Assembly (NCBI GenBank): GCA_026545765.1
Contig: JAIFAC010000009.1
Location: 310,001 to 374,000, forward strand
Source: Plantago major
Lineage: Eukaryota > Streptophyta > Magnoliopsida > Lamiales > Plantaginaceae
Length of the DNA stretch: 64,000 bases
Direction of reading: 5' to 3'
Position 1 is the stretch's first letter; each line of letters begins with the position of its first letter. The notes below the pieces were generated by a model. The model ran no database searches. It saw only the letters and a program-made list of their open reading frames with translations, and had not been told where the DNA came from. Positions 32,960 to 44,479 of the stretch are shown in pieces. A program made the translations under genes and the position numbers.

Positions 32960-34999
32960 CTATCCCCCTTAAAGGAATTTGGTCCCCAAATTCTCACCTT
33001 AAGAATCGAAGAGCTCGGGATACTGACTCCGCATAAAACGTAGGCTCGAAATCTACCGACAACATACTTGAAGGCTAGCTAACAAGCAAACGCACCGAAA
33101 CAGACGAGACAAGCCTCGTTTAAAATTCTATGCACGAAGCAATATCAAGAGGGTTTCTCAAATGAGAAGGAGAAGGAAAGAAGACAATCTAAAATAAGAG
33201 GTGAAGAAACTTATCGATAGGAGTTTGGTGGGACTGAGAATGTGGTTAAGTAATCAAGTTCAGGGGGATTACAACGAAGAAGATGAAAGAATTGTGAAGG
33301 TTTGCTAAAGAGTCTGAAACTTTGCGTTTTCTGGAAGAAGTTATGAAGTGACTTACTAAATACGACTAGAGAAAGAAGAGAAAAGGTCGATGAAAGTTGA
33401 ATGTTAACAAGATGGGTTTTATCGAACGAGAAATTAAAAACTACCACATAACCCCGCAAATAAGTGACTAGCAAAAGTAAGTACAAACTAACAAGTTACA
33501 TGGAAAGAATAATGTGCATAAATATCAAAATTACATAATAGATCAGTTTTCAAGTATGTACACGGGATTCAAACATACGCATATTATATACATGGAAATC
33601 ATAGGATCAGGCTTGATAACATTGAACAAAATAAATTAATTAGCACACTTGACTTCAAATACCAAAATCCATTATGGCAAATTAAGTGTAATTTACTAAA
33701 ACATAAAACGCAAGTAGCAGAGCAAACAGAAAAGGAGTAGTACTAAGGTCCATATTCAATAAATTAGTTTGTTACCAGAACACATTCAAGTAACATATGC
33801 TAAACATTCAAGCAAAAGAGCAAACTCGTAATAAACTAAGTCAAAGTTTTAGTAAGAAAACATTTGCATGTAGTAATATCACACTAGTACCGATTTAGAT
33901 TTCTAAATTTCGTACGTCCTTACAAATATGCATCTAACATAGTATAAAAGCAAACCGGAAGAGCATAAGAGATTCAATTTAATTCACGCAAACAAGGCAA
34001 GGACATTTCGAGTTATAAGAAAATAAGCATCCTTTATTCTCAACATATTCCAATCGAAGTAAAGAGACGTGTAAGAAAAGTAACTCTTTTAAAACATGCT
34101 AGTGCAATAAGTAATGGTAATCTATAGCTTACAGAAGATAAACTATTGAAAACACATGTTATGAATTTAATAAAGGTCAAAAGTTCGATGCGTCAAGCTC
34201 GACAACAAGATCAAGAAATCTATTTAACAAGGCACAACATAATCAACCATAAGCATTTTTTAGCAACATCCTTGGTGATAACACGTTCATAAAATTCTTA
34301 AACCAGTTAAACACAGATTTGTATTGAATAACGAAAGAGTTGGAAAGCCTCGGAAATAAGGGTCATTTAGTATTTCAATCAACCGACAATTAGAAAGGAA
34401 AGGAGCACACAACATTAAACAATCTAGCAGCTTAGAGAACTAACGCAAACATACATATTATAATTCAACTAGCTAATAATGAAGGAGACAAGAGGGAGGC
34501 TAAATCAACTTAGAAAGTATTTTCAAATGATCATAAGATAGAAGAATTAAACCACAGAGCCACGACAATCACTTATAGCTTGAATTAAGAAAATGCACAA
34601 GTATCTAAGCATGCAATCCAATAGTGATCCTTTATTAACTCTAGTTAGTACACATCATCATGTAGTCGGCCGCCTACAAGTGATTTATACTAACTCTAGT
34701 AAAATATTGGGCCACTAAATGGAAACACATAACATGCAAAAATACGCCACACAACACAAGCAGGTAACATTTTATTCATATGATACGAAAAAATTTGAAT
34801 CACATATGTCAAGCAAATCAAACTGAGCACTCATACGTCAATCACTTTCATATCTTATTAACATGGCGACAACTCGAGAACCAATTAACCTAGAGAAACA
34901 ACCTTTGTTCAGCAACTTACACACCTCACTCGCACAACCCAAGGTCCGAAAATCATATCCCGGTATAGCCCGAGTAAAAACTCAGGCTCTGATACCAAC
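32960..34999 (-). mobile_element. Internal region of the large-LTR element
   Basis: Two kilobases lie between a polypurine tract (32960-32974) and a primer-binding site TGGTATCAGAGCCT on the minus strand (34997-34984), the classic match to initiator tRNA-Met. There is no gag or pol. The one minus ORF of 91 codons (33211-33486) is Phe/Leu-rich and has no recognisable content. The element needs proteins from elsewhere, as do LARD-type elements. Confidence 0.8.
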
Positions 35000-36588
35000 T
35001 GTAACGCCCCGAAAATTTACGAAATATAAACAAACTTCTTTATTTAAAAAGTCTAGACAAGACGCAAAACTTTTTACATAAGTCTAAACAAAGCCACAAG
35101 CATCTACTAATCACTAAAAAAACGAAGGGTTCAAAACAATTTTCCAAACAATCCCAAACTTAGAAAAGAAACCCCACCCTCTCTGTTGCTAAACGTCTAG
35201 GACTCCAACGCGCCAAAATCTACAAGAAGGTAACAAATCAAGTGTGAGATAAAACTCAATGAGGTTCTGTGCTAGGTGAACAACGAATTAAGTAATACGA
35301 AGTATGGTTTTTAAAATCAAACGAATCATAATATAAAAATAATCAAAGCAAAACATATAACGAAGCGAAGCAATTATCGTTGGTGCAGTCAACCTTATCA
35401 CCCCAATCCAAGCCCTTATCACTCCAGACAGGGTGCTACCACTGTCAAACGAAGACGAAGACGAAGACCCTGCCATGGTACAGGGGTAGAACACTACTAC
35501 TCCCAAAGACCTCGGCGACTTCAGCCTCGCGTCTAGGGATAGTAAGCAGAGGTACTTCATGAACAACTCGACAGACACAACTGCCCAAGTATGTCCACTT
35601 AGAAACCCCCACCACAATTGCGCACTTATCGGTCGAAGCAAATCAATCAATCAAATCAAGATCATAATGAATCATATACATATATATATTTTTATAGCGG
35701 AAGCATGAGAAAAAGATTTGATGCAGTTTTCAGAACTTGATTTCATGAGTTTTCACAATAATTGGGATGCAGTACTATATATATAATATCAAAATAGCTT
35801 CATGTAGTTTCGCAAATATACATATACTTTTTGGGTAGAACACTCACCTTAGATGACCTCGAAAACTAAGCAACCCGCAAATCCTGATAAAAAGGTAACG
35901 CTACTTAACATTTACGCAATAACATCTAACGATACCCTTTAACCCCATGAAACAAGCATGAACCACAAGAACAACAAAGCACATAAACACATGGCTAAAA
36001 CATAAGCATCACGATTCAAATTTTGCAAAAAAGTTGGTAAAAAGTATAATAAAACTCAAACAAAAAAAAAAGCACTTGATAGGAATTGAACAAGTGACCT
36101 CCCAAAATACAAAGAACTTAAACGTAACTTTTGGGCCACTCAGCTACAGAGATCGAACACTCGACCTGCAAAATAACACAGTGCAGCAAAATAAATGGAT
36201 AGGCTAGAGATCAAACACTCGACCTGCAACATACAGTAACTAAACACTACCAATAAACCACTGGGCTACAACATGTTGTGTTAACAAATCTTGCACAAGA
36301 AATCATTTAATCCATACTAGTGATCGTAACAAGAAGAACCAGAAAAAGCAATATAAATAAGAGCATACCAGGATTCGAAGCCAAGACCTCTGGTACACAT
36401 AATAAACACACACAGACCAGTCAGAGACAGGTAACTCATGTTAGCTAACGAATGCGTTTAGCATAATAAAGCCGCAGACTGCTGTAACTTCAAACAGAAA
36501 AACAGAGCATGCAAACAGAAAAACAGAGCAGATTTCTTGACATATAACATGCGGAAATAGGCAAAATTACAAGAAACAAGAACGCGCA
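35000..36588 (-). mobile_element. 5' LTR of the large-LTR element, first part
   Basis: It starts TGTAACGCCCC directly after the primer-binding site and matches 30378-31950. It is cut at 36588 by the Tat-type gypsy element and resumes at 50891. It has its own versions of the tRNA-like modules (36100-36460), including one the left LTR lacks in this form (gccactcagctac...gatcgaacactcgacc). Confidence 0.85.
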
Positions 36589-37395
36589 TGATGTGGTGTA
36601 AATTTGGATTAGTCAAAGTCTTGGTCAAAGTTGGAAAGAGTCCGAGAGAACGTAAATTGGTTGCTTGCTAAATCGTCTAGCCTTAGTTCGAAGTCCGTCC
36701 ACAGGATAGGGTCCAGCAGGGAAATTAACCGTTAGTATGATCAATTAATGGTGGGGGTCCGTCATATTGTTTATACCGTTCCTCAGAGATGGTCCGACAG
36801 ATTGGGACGGGTGCTTGTCCTACAAAGAAGAAAAGAAGGTGTTAGACCCTTTTGGGCCGGCCTGCCTTAGACAGTCCGGGCTAAGATTCAACTGGTTAGG
36901 AGGCGAATCAAACTGGGGCTCGGACCTCGAAACCAAGAGAGAGGATTAAAAAGAAGTTGTGTGTACCTTAATGAGGAGTAAATGCCCTCTATTTATAATA
37001 TTGAGCTCTGGGGACAAACACTCTGACATCCCGGAGCATGGTCGGCTTAGTGGTAGGTTGACACGTGGTCCCGGAGATAGGTGGCGCGTTGTGCACACGC
37101 TGATTTTTTTGGATGAGACCAGGAGCCGTCCGTCCATGGGCTCCAGACGGACATACACCATGGACGGACTCATTTGTTAAGTTTGCCTGGATGTGGCAGT
37201 CTCTCTGGAGAATGGAATTGTTCGTGGTGAGGAATGTGGGAGGTAGGACCGTCCCACCAATTCACTCTGGGGATTTTGTCTTAATGCCGGACCAGAGCTC
37301 CAGCAGACGGAATCTTAGTAAGGTTTCCTGCATAGATCGTACTTAAATCGTCTTGGTTCGGTAAGAGCTGTGGGCGGACTCATATGCATATATCA
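36589..37395 (-). mobile_element. 3' LTR of the Tat-type gypsy element
   Basis: It runs TGATGTGGTG...CATATATCA, 807 bp, and matches 50118-50890. A TATA box lies on the minus strand (TATAAATAGAGGG, about 36997-36985). A purine tract on the minus strand (about 37415-37396, with GGGGGG) abuts its right end, so this is the 3' LTR. Confidence 0.85.
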
Positions 37396-38230
37396 TAAGT
37401 CCCCCCAGTTTCCAAATATCTTAGTAAGAGATAGTTGTGAAATTTTGTTTTAATCAGTCTGCCGAGAGTGAAAATTTTGCCCGCTGCCCAGCTTCTGGGT
37501 TTGCAGTATTTGACCCAAATCGAAGGCCCAAAGAACGGCCCAAGCACAGACCCAAGCCCAGGCCCAATAAGTTGGTGTCACCAGGCTGACGTGGCGAGAT
37601 TTGATTGGACCTTTTTCTTATAAATACTCCCTCAGCTCCAAATCTGGCTTCAACTGCTTTCTTGCTCCTTTCGTCCCTTTATTTCGCCAGAAAAAGTCCG
37701 TGACAATTCTTTAGCCAGTCGGTCCTTTTTTCCGTTTTCTAATGTAGATGAACCGGGATTAGTGACCCATTGTTTGTTTTATCTTCCTGAGGCCTTTCGT
37801 GGTCGTAAGTCGGCTAGGCGGGCCTTCTTTCTTCGAGCGGCAGTTAGGAGGATAGGCAATCAATGTGTTAATAGTTTTCTCGGTAGAGTTTGGTCCGTCA
37901 TCTGTTTTTTATTTATTCGAGGGCTATGCTTCTCCGTCTTGTCTTCCTCTTCCACCATTTACCATTTCCTATGTTCACCTGTTACTTTGAAAATGGTGGT
38001 GGTGGAAGAGGTAGACTTGTCGTAGATTGTCCGCCTAGTCTTGGAAGATCATCTGTTTTTAGAATGTTATTCGTCGTTTCAAGGATGGACTGGCAAAGGC
38101 ATATCTACCGGGATCAAGAAATCCAGTTGGTGGTGGTATACCAGTCCCCCCAAGTTCTGAGTTTGGTAAGAAATACCAAGGTGGGGACTTTAATTGTAAA
38201 GTCGGACCTTCTTCTTTAGAATTAATGGTC
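37396..38230 (+). other. Promoter-like unit 1 of the antisense region
   Basis: A plus-strand TATA box (CTTATAAATACTCCC, about 37617) lies in the spacer next to the LTR. The frame at 37762-38025 (RGRKSARRAFFLRA) and an overlapping one are not convincing proteins. A block around ctcttccaccatttaccattt (37947-37970) recurs near 59.5 kb, so the unit is shared between elements. Confidence 0.35.
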
Positions 38231-38791
38231 CGTCTTGACTAACCGAACTGCGATCTCCACGTCCCAGGGCGAATTATTACTGTGTCCTTTCATCTTCTGA
38301 ACCGTTGGATGGTGGACACGTGGCGTGATCGTAGGGATTCTTTGTTCCTATAAGTAGGGATATGGTAATTCCTTACTTTTTCATCTTTTTCTTTCTTCTG
38401 CCTTTCTATGATGTGGGACTCTTTCAGGATGTCGGAAGCTGCCCGGGAGGCGGCCCGGGAAGCTGCAAGCCGGGCCAACCCATTTCCCTTGGAAAACTTC
38501 AACTTTGGAGACACAGATGATCCCGAGTACGATTGCTGTCGGCATTGGATACATTGTGCCTGCGGAAGTATGCACCCTCCGATTTATTCCGGTGTAGGCA
38601 CAGTGGCGGACCCAATCATTCTCGATCCAGAAGGTGATCCCCCTTTGTGCCCGTGGTCATCAGGAGGCAGGCCGAGGAAGAGAGAGCGGATGCTGAAGGT
38701 AATCCGTAGGAGGATCCAAATGCAGCAGCAAGCTCGTCGGGCTCAAGGTGGTAGCTCGGAATCTCAAGGGTCAACCTTGGGAATTCACTGA
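38231..38791 (+). CDS. Small antisense ORF of the Tat-type element
   Basis: After a TATA box (CCTATAAGTAGGG, about 38348) the frame 38408-38791 stays open for 127 codons; the second Met at 38429 has the better context. It begins with an Ala/Arg/Glu-rich helix (SEAAREAAREAASRA), then NFGDTDDPEYDCC...CACGS, and ends in a basic Gln/Arg-rich stretch. I recognise no family. Its 3' flank, ggcggggtatgccccgta, recurs after the PF04195-type genes at 42.7 and 58.5 kb, so it may be a shortened relative that kept both ends. Confidence 0.45.
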
Positions 38792-38909
38792 ACGGAGAAG
38801 GCGGGGTATGCCCCGTAGGCATTTTGTACGGTCCTCGGACTTTAAAAAGTTTGTATTTTGTATCTCTCGAATGTTCGGATGATTTTGTACTGAAATTTGA
38901 ACTCACCAT

Positions 38910-39454
38910 AATTGCTGGAGTCGGACTTTCTTTTTTAAGATTAATGGTCCGTCGTGATTTGTATGAACCCGTCGCTAGAATTTGAACATAGGCCGGTTTT
39001 GCAAATTCTAACCGAGCCGCAATCTCTACGTCCTAGGTCGAATTAGGCCGGTTTAATTCGCCATCATTACAGTTTCTCGTGGTTCAATGCAACGGTTGAA
39101 TCGTCGGCCCATGGGCCTGGTTAAACCAGCCCAGTATGCCTATAAATAGGCCTTGAACCTGTCACTTTCACCATTTTATGAAAATTTCGAATTTTTAGAG
39201 AGAGAAAGTTGAGATCGAGCGAAGGCTAGAGAGAGGATCTTAAGCAGGCGGACATTCCCTAACTTTCAAGGAGTTTTCGAAGGGCGGGCTTCCATTCCCG
39301 ACAAGTAAGTTTGCTTACTTCGAAACTTTCCTTTCAGTATAGGTGCAATTTGTTTATCGACGGTCTTAGTTTGGTAGGCCTGACCTATCGGAGCTTGGGG
39401 CTTAACATTTTTCTGTTTTTGTTTTTGTAGATATCCCAGCTCGGACAGCTAAGA
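38910..39454 (+). promoter_or_regulatory. Promoter, 5'UTR and leader intron of antisense gene copy 2
   Basis: A TATA box (CCTATAAATAGG, about 39139-39150) leads to a purine-rich leader with a donor (ACAA|GTAAGT, 39305) and acceptor (TTTTGTAG, ending 39430), 24 bases before the ATG at 39455. The upstream 200 bases repeat those of the unit at 38.2 kb, including gattaatggtccgtc and the 'cgatct(c)cacgtcc' block. Confidence 0.6.
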
Positions 39455-42400
39455 ATGTCAGTAGGAGACAGTCATTTAGGAGACTTGTATGAGAGTGAGG
39501 GTGAGGAAGTGCAACAGCCGAACCAGATCATTAACTTGACTGACTCTCATCAGGGTTCAGATCTGGACGAAATTTTGGCGTCTCCTTCCGACGTTGAAAT
39601 TGTTGGTGTCCGTCAAAGACCTTCCCCTCGTTATAATATTGTTAGCCTTCCCTACTCGAACATCCAAACAGTGGGGACTTCTCAACCTTCTGAGGCTGCT
39701 TCTTCGAATCCCCCGGTCCAATACAACTTGGTTGACAGCGATCCTCACCCTCGGAACCCCTATCCGCCAAACTCCTTTGCCAGTTTAGGTTACAACTATA
39801 GGGTTCCTGTTTTCGAACCTTCACCGGTATCCTCCTTCCCCATGGCGGGTACGAATGAAGCTGGTCCGTCCAGAACTCTACCTTTTACAGGGATTTCTGG
39901 GATTGGAATTGACGAGACGGATTCTGGTAGGGATGGGTATGAGTCATCTCCTCTTTCCTTTGATGCTAACCCTCCATAGAGGCGGACTCGAATAAATGAT
40001 GAGTTCACAAATATGCAGACGGACATACCTGTAGATGCAAGTTCTTCTTCTTCAAGTTCTGAGGAATCGGGCTCAGATAGTTCATCATCAGAAGAGGAGT
40101 CATTCGATGAAGAAGTGGATATTGGGTCTGTGAAGGACCAGGATATCATGAGGACTGCTGATGAAGGGACTAGTAATTCGCCTGCTGGTTCCGAAAATTC
40201 AGAGAGGGCTCTCATCCTTGTGAGTTCGGGGGTTCGAGAGACTTCCCACAAGTTCACCTCCAAAATATCCACAAAGACCGCCCAGGAGTATAAAACGGAC
40301 AGAGCCGCTCCTATCGGGGTCCTTAGACCGGACGCTAAGCAGAACGATGATGGGATACTTTCTATTTGCTCATCGATTTTGACGGACTCCGTCATTGAGG
40401 ATTTGCATTATCTGTACGAGATCCCCAGGCAGTATGAAATCATTATTCCGGGGCCGTCGGAGACGCTGTACAATCCGCCTGAAGGGTGCCTCACTTTCCA
40501 CGTACAAGCTTTTAAGTGTAGGTAGCGGGTACCTATGCTTCCTGAAACAGAGGATTTTTTCCGTCACACCATGCTGTGTCCGTCGCAGGTCCTTCCCAAT
40601 GCCTTAGGGACGTTAATGTGCTTTGCCGTTATCCTGAAACTGAAGGTTGATGATTTTTCTTACAAGAAATTCCTGTCCGCCTTTACCATCCATTCGAGCC
40701 AAAATTCGGCGTTCTATTTCTTCACTCACCGCCGGGGCTTGAGGTTTTTAGACGGGTTCGAGACGTCTCACTCTTCCAAATGGTGGCCCAAGTATTTTTA
40801 CATTAAACATCCGTCTGGTGATTGGGGACTCCCCAAATTTTTTAGGCGTGACAAGTTTCAAAGTGTAAGGGTGAAAGACCAGCCGAAATGGTTGAAGTCG
40901 TTGAAACCAATGATGGTTTTGACGCCAAAGTCCGATGCTGATGAGGATGAGTCCGATGAAGAGGAGGTGGTAGTTGATGCTATTGGAAGTAGGGCGACCA
41001 TTTCTTTGGATCATGATCATGATCCGGGGCTAGAGTTGGAGAGGATGGACGTGTTAGGAGTAGATGGGAGTGATTCGACGTTATTCTATCCTTATGCTTT
41101 AGCGGTCCAACCCCAACTTTGGCTGGCCGGTCTCACAAACTCTCCTGTTTATTGTAACAATAAGGAGGATTTGAGTGAGTCAAATTGTGTGAGTGTCGGT
41201 CTCCTCATATTTTCCGGTCTATCTTTATCTGAGCCTTCTCTTCGTTTATTTGGTGCAAGATACTGGATAATGGAAGCCTCCTAGAGCATGCTGTAGCAAA
41301 GGGCTGCGGACAAAATCCGTGATATCCAGAAACTGAAGGAGGGCAAGAGTAAAGCCAAAAAATTTACTCAGGGGCCTGTCAAAATTCATACTGAAGGTCC
41401 GGCAAATGTGGCCACAGTTCTGCAGCCCTCACCAGTTGATAAGTCCGGGGCTTCCAAAGCTGGTTCAAACCTCCCCCCTCACATAAAATTTGCAAGGCAT
41501 GGATACTCGGCCACTGTTGATGGTTCGAGGGTTTATGTATCCTCCCCTACTCAACTAACCAGGAGTCAGGTGCAGGAACATGGCCGGGAGGTACTGGTCA
41601 ATGCCTCCAGGGTGAATGCAGTAGGATCTTGCCAATGCAGTAAGAGGAAGGACAAGTCGGTGGATGAGCCCCTGCTAAGAGGAGCCGGGGTGTCGAGATG
41701 AGTAAGGTGGCGGATCTTTCCATCCTACGGTCCCTTTCTCAGGAGGACTTGGCTAATAGCCTGAGGGCGTTGTCGGATACCATGCGAGACCACCTGGACG
41801 CCGTAACTTTGTTTATAGGTTCTTTGTATTTGTGGGTCTCTTTTTTTTTTTTTTTTTTTTTTTTAGTCTGAATTATTTAATCTTCTTTTTGTAGGTGAGT
41901 GCTCATGCTGAGGCCTTCAGTGATTTGTCCGGGAGCAATAATGTCCGTCTGGCCAAGGAACAGGACTTGGCGGACGCCAAAATCACCGAGTAGCGGGCCG
42001 AACTGGATAAGCTTTGGGCCTTCAAGGCAGAGGTGACCAAGAAACTGGAGGAGAAGGAGACAGCCTTTGCCCGGTCAGATCGTGGACTTAAGCTGACGGC
42101 CGCGGCCCGAGCTCGTCTTGGAAAAGCCATCATTGATGCGGCCCGGACTAGTCGGCTGGACTCCGTCCATGATTTTCTGAAGTCCGACTCCTTCTAGTAT
42201 CTTAAGAAGATGGAGGAGGTCGATGTTAGGACGGAGGCCTTTTTTGCTTGTATTGGTCAGCTACAGGGGCTCGGACTCTTGGAGCCTTCGTTCAGCATAT
42301 CGGACCCTCGGATTAACATTGCGGCCGACCAAGATGGTGATCCATTGGAGGATGATAAGCTGAAGTCCTTCGAAGAGCTGGCCGGAGATGAATTCTGGCC

Positions 42401-42716
42401 GTTGGTGGCTCCTCCGGATAGGAGGCCCCAGGAAGTCCGCCATGTTTTCCCTTCCTGGTTCCCTGGGGTTATGCATGCCGCTACCTTGGATAGTCGGAAC
42501 TGTACCCAATCAAACAATGATTGGATGAATCTTCCGGGGCCCATTCTAGGTTATGAGTCGGAGCGAGTGGAGGAGGAGGTGGATGGGAAGATCGTCCGCT
42601 CGGTTTGGAGGAAGAAGAAGGATCCCGTTGTTCCGCCGGTCTCTTCTCATCCCGAGGGATCAGGTCATGGTGGGGAAGCAGAGGGCGAAGGCGGGCTTGG
42701 TTCTCAGGCGGTCTAG
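39455..42716 (+). pseudogene. PF04195-like antisense accessory gene, copy 2
   Basis: One frame runs 39455-41284 with TAG at 39977-39979 and 40523-40525. It has an acidic N-terminus, a long Ser/Glu-rich tract (SSSSSSSEESGSDSSSSEEE), then IPRQYEIIIPGPSETLYNPP, VPMLPETEDFF, MCFAVILKL and FYFFTHRRGLRFL. That order matches the 'putative gypsy type transposon' domain (PF04195). A further part (41700-42716) encodes an Ala/Leu/Glu-rich coiled coil, an intron with a long T run (about 41819-41894), TAG at 41991-41993 and 42195-42197, and a Pro/Gly-rich tail. The gene points against pol and lies between pol and the 3' LTR, like the antisense gene of Grande-type Tat elements. The second TAG replaces a Trp kept in copy 3 (HCGWRLPV). 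Confidence 0.6.
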
Positions 42717-43028
42717 AGTAGCTCGGGGGTATGCCCCTGATTTTTTTGTGAAAGAAAGTGCCAAGTGTACTTTTGTCGGCACTTCTTTCTGTAGGACTAA
42801 CTACTCCTTGGTTTTTGTGAGGAGTGTCAGAAGTCTGTAATTTTCTATCGGTCAGCTCAAGATCTTTTTTAACAGATAGGATAATGTATTTTTGTAGATT
42901 CTTGGTTGACCGTCTATTAATATATCTGACGGCTTTCTTTTCTGTCATGGGTACTTTCCTGTCTTGCGTTTAATTGCTGGACCGGACTTTTTAGTTTTGT
43001 GGTACTGTTATAAATAATTTCGTGATGG

Positions 43029-43390
43029 ATTGTCGGACTTCGTAATGTCCACGATACTTTGAGAATAGCTAATGGGTCGGACTCTGTGGGTCCGAGACAC
43101 TGCTTTAATAACTTCTTTAATATCAGTTGCAAGAGATGGAGTGTCGGACTTTGTAGGTCCACGACACTTTGAGAATAGCTAGTGGGTCGGACTCTGTGGG
43201 TCCGAGACACTGCTTTAAATAACTTCTTTAATATCAGTTGCAAGATATGGAGTGTCGGACTTTGTAAGTCCACGACACTTAGAGAATTGCTAGTGGGTCG
43301 GACTCTATGGGTCCGAGAAACTGCTTTAAATAACTTCTTCAATGAAAGTGGGCTCGGACACTTTAGGTCCGGGGCACTTTTACTTGACTG
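43029..43390. repeat. Tandem repeat of about 111 bp, three full units
   Basis: Units start near 43029, 43141 and 43252 with (g/t)tgtcggacttngtang and carry two hairpins (GTGTCG...CGACAC and GGTCGGAC...GTCCGAGAC). A partial fourth lies at about 43350. It sits between pol and the antisense gene. The minus frame 42917-43453 reads this repeat and is not a gene. Confidence 0.8.
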
Positions 43391-43491
43391 AATCTTGTCT
43401 CCAACCCCAGACCTGCAAACATAAGTTTTTATGTAATCTGAGCATTTATACAAAAGTTTTTTACATTTTCGTACCTATTACAATCCTCTTT

Positions 43492-44446
43492 TCAAGGGTA
43501 AAATTTCTGGAGATTCCTAGCATTCCAGGTGCGCTTGAGTGGCTTCCCGTTCATCTCTTCCAGGCCGTAACTTCCATTGATGCTAGAGCTAGTGATTTTG
43601 TATGGTCTTTCCCAGTTTGGCTCGAGTTTCCCAGTAGGTTTTAGAATCTCGGCTTTTCGTAGTACGAGGTCTCCTACTTGGATGTCCCTTCCTTTTACGT
43701 GTTTGTTGTATGCTCTTTCCATGGTAGCTTGATATCCAAAGGTTCTTGCTAATGCCGTGCTTCTCTTGGTTTCTAGCATGCTTAAGTCGTAGACTCTTTT
43801 AGTGTGATTATCAGATGGTTTATATCCTTGAATGCGGAAAGTGTTAACTGCTATTTCTGCTGGAATCACAGCTTCAGAAACATAGACCATACAAAAGGGA
43901 GTCTCTTGTGTTGCTATTCTGTCGGTGGTGCGGTATGCCCAGAGCACTCCTTCTAACTCATCTACCCAATCTTGTTTCACATTCCCAAGTCTTTTCTGGA
44001 GGTTATCTACTATGGTGCGATTGGTCACTTAAGTCTGTCCATTAGCTTGTTGGTATCTGACAGAAGTGAACCTTTGCTCGATCTTCATTTCTGCGCACCA
44101 ATCTTTAAGTTTGTAGCCCGAAAATTGACGTCCATTGTAGGCTATTAGGATTCTTGGTAATCCGAATCGGCAAGACAATCGCCATAAGAAGTCCATGACT
44201 TTCTTTTCTGTGATTGAGGCAGTAGCCTCGGCTTCCACCCATTTGGAAAAAATATTCGACTGCCACAATCAGAAACTTCTTCCCACCTGGTCCCTGGGGG
44301 AAGGGTCCTACTATGTCGATACCCCATTGATCAAAGGGACAAGGAATTGTGGATGGGATCATAGGAATAGTTGGCTGATGCGGGATTCGTGCGAATTTTT
44401 GGCATTCTGGACAGGACCTGGAGAATTTGTTGGCTTCCTTCTGCAT
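43492..44446 (-). pseudogene. Tat-type gypsy integrase core and C-terminus
   Basis: Minus frames give CPECQKFARIPHQP, FDQWGIDIVGPFP (first catalytic Asp kept), IFSKWVEAEA, FGLPRILIAYNGRQF and VRYQQANGQT. A TAA at 44031-44029 follows, then TNRTIVDNLQKRL, VLWAYRTTDRIATQETPF, VGDLVLRKAEIL and NGSYGLEEMNGKPLKRTWNA. The second catalytic Asp of 'SDNG' is Tyr (codon 44139-44137). The Glu expected 35 residues later is the TAA. A frameshift at about 44260 also splits the core. Confidence 0.85.
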
Positions 44447-44479
44447 TTCTGGCCAGTAGTACCCATTTCTCTGGATTTT

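Noticed and set aside
41842-41862. Long T run as a possible poly(A) tail of an inserted cDNA
   Set aside because: It is the polypyrimidine tract of an intron, followed by GTAG and an open exon.
42917-43453. 178-codon minus ORF with repeated protein units
   Set aside because: It simply reads through the 111-bp tandem repeat, whose length is a multiple of three.
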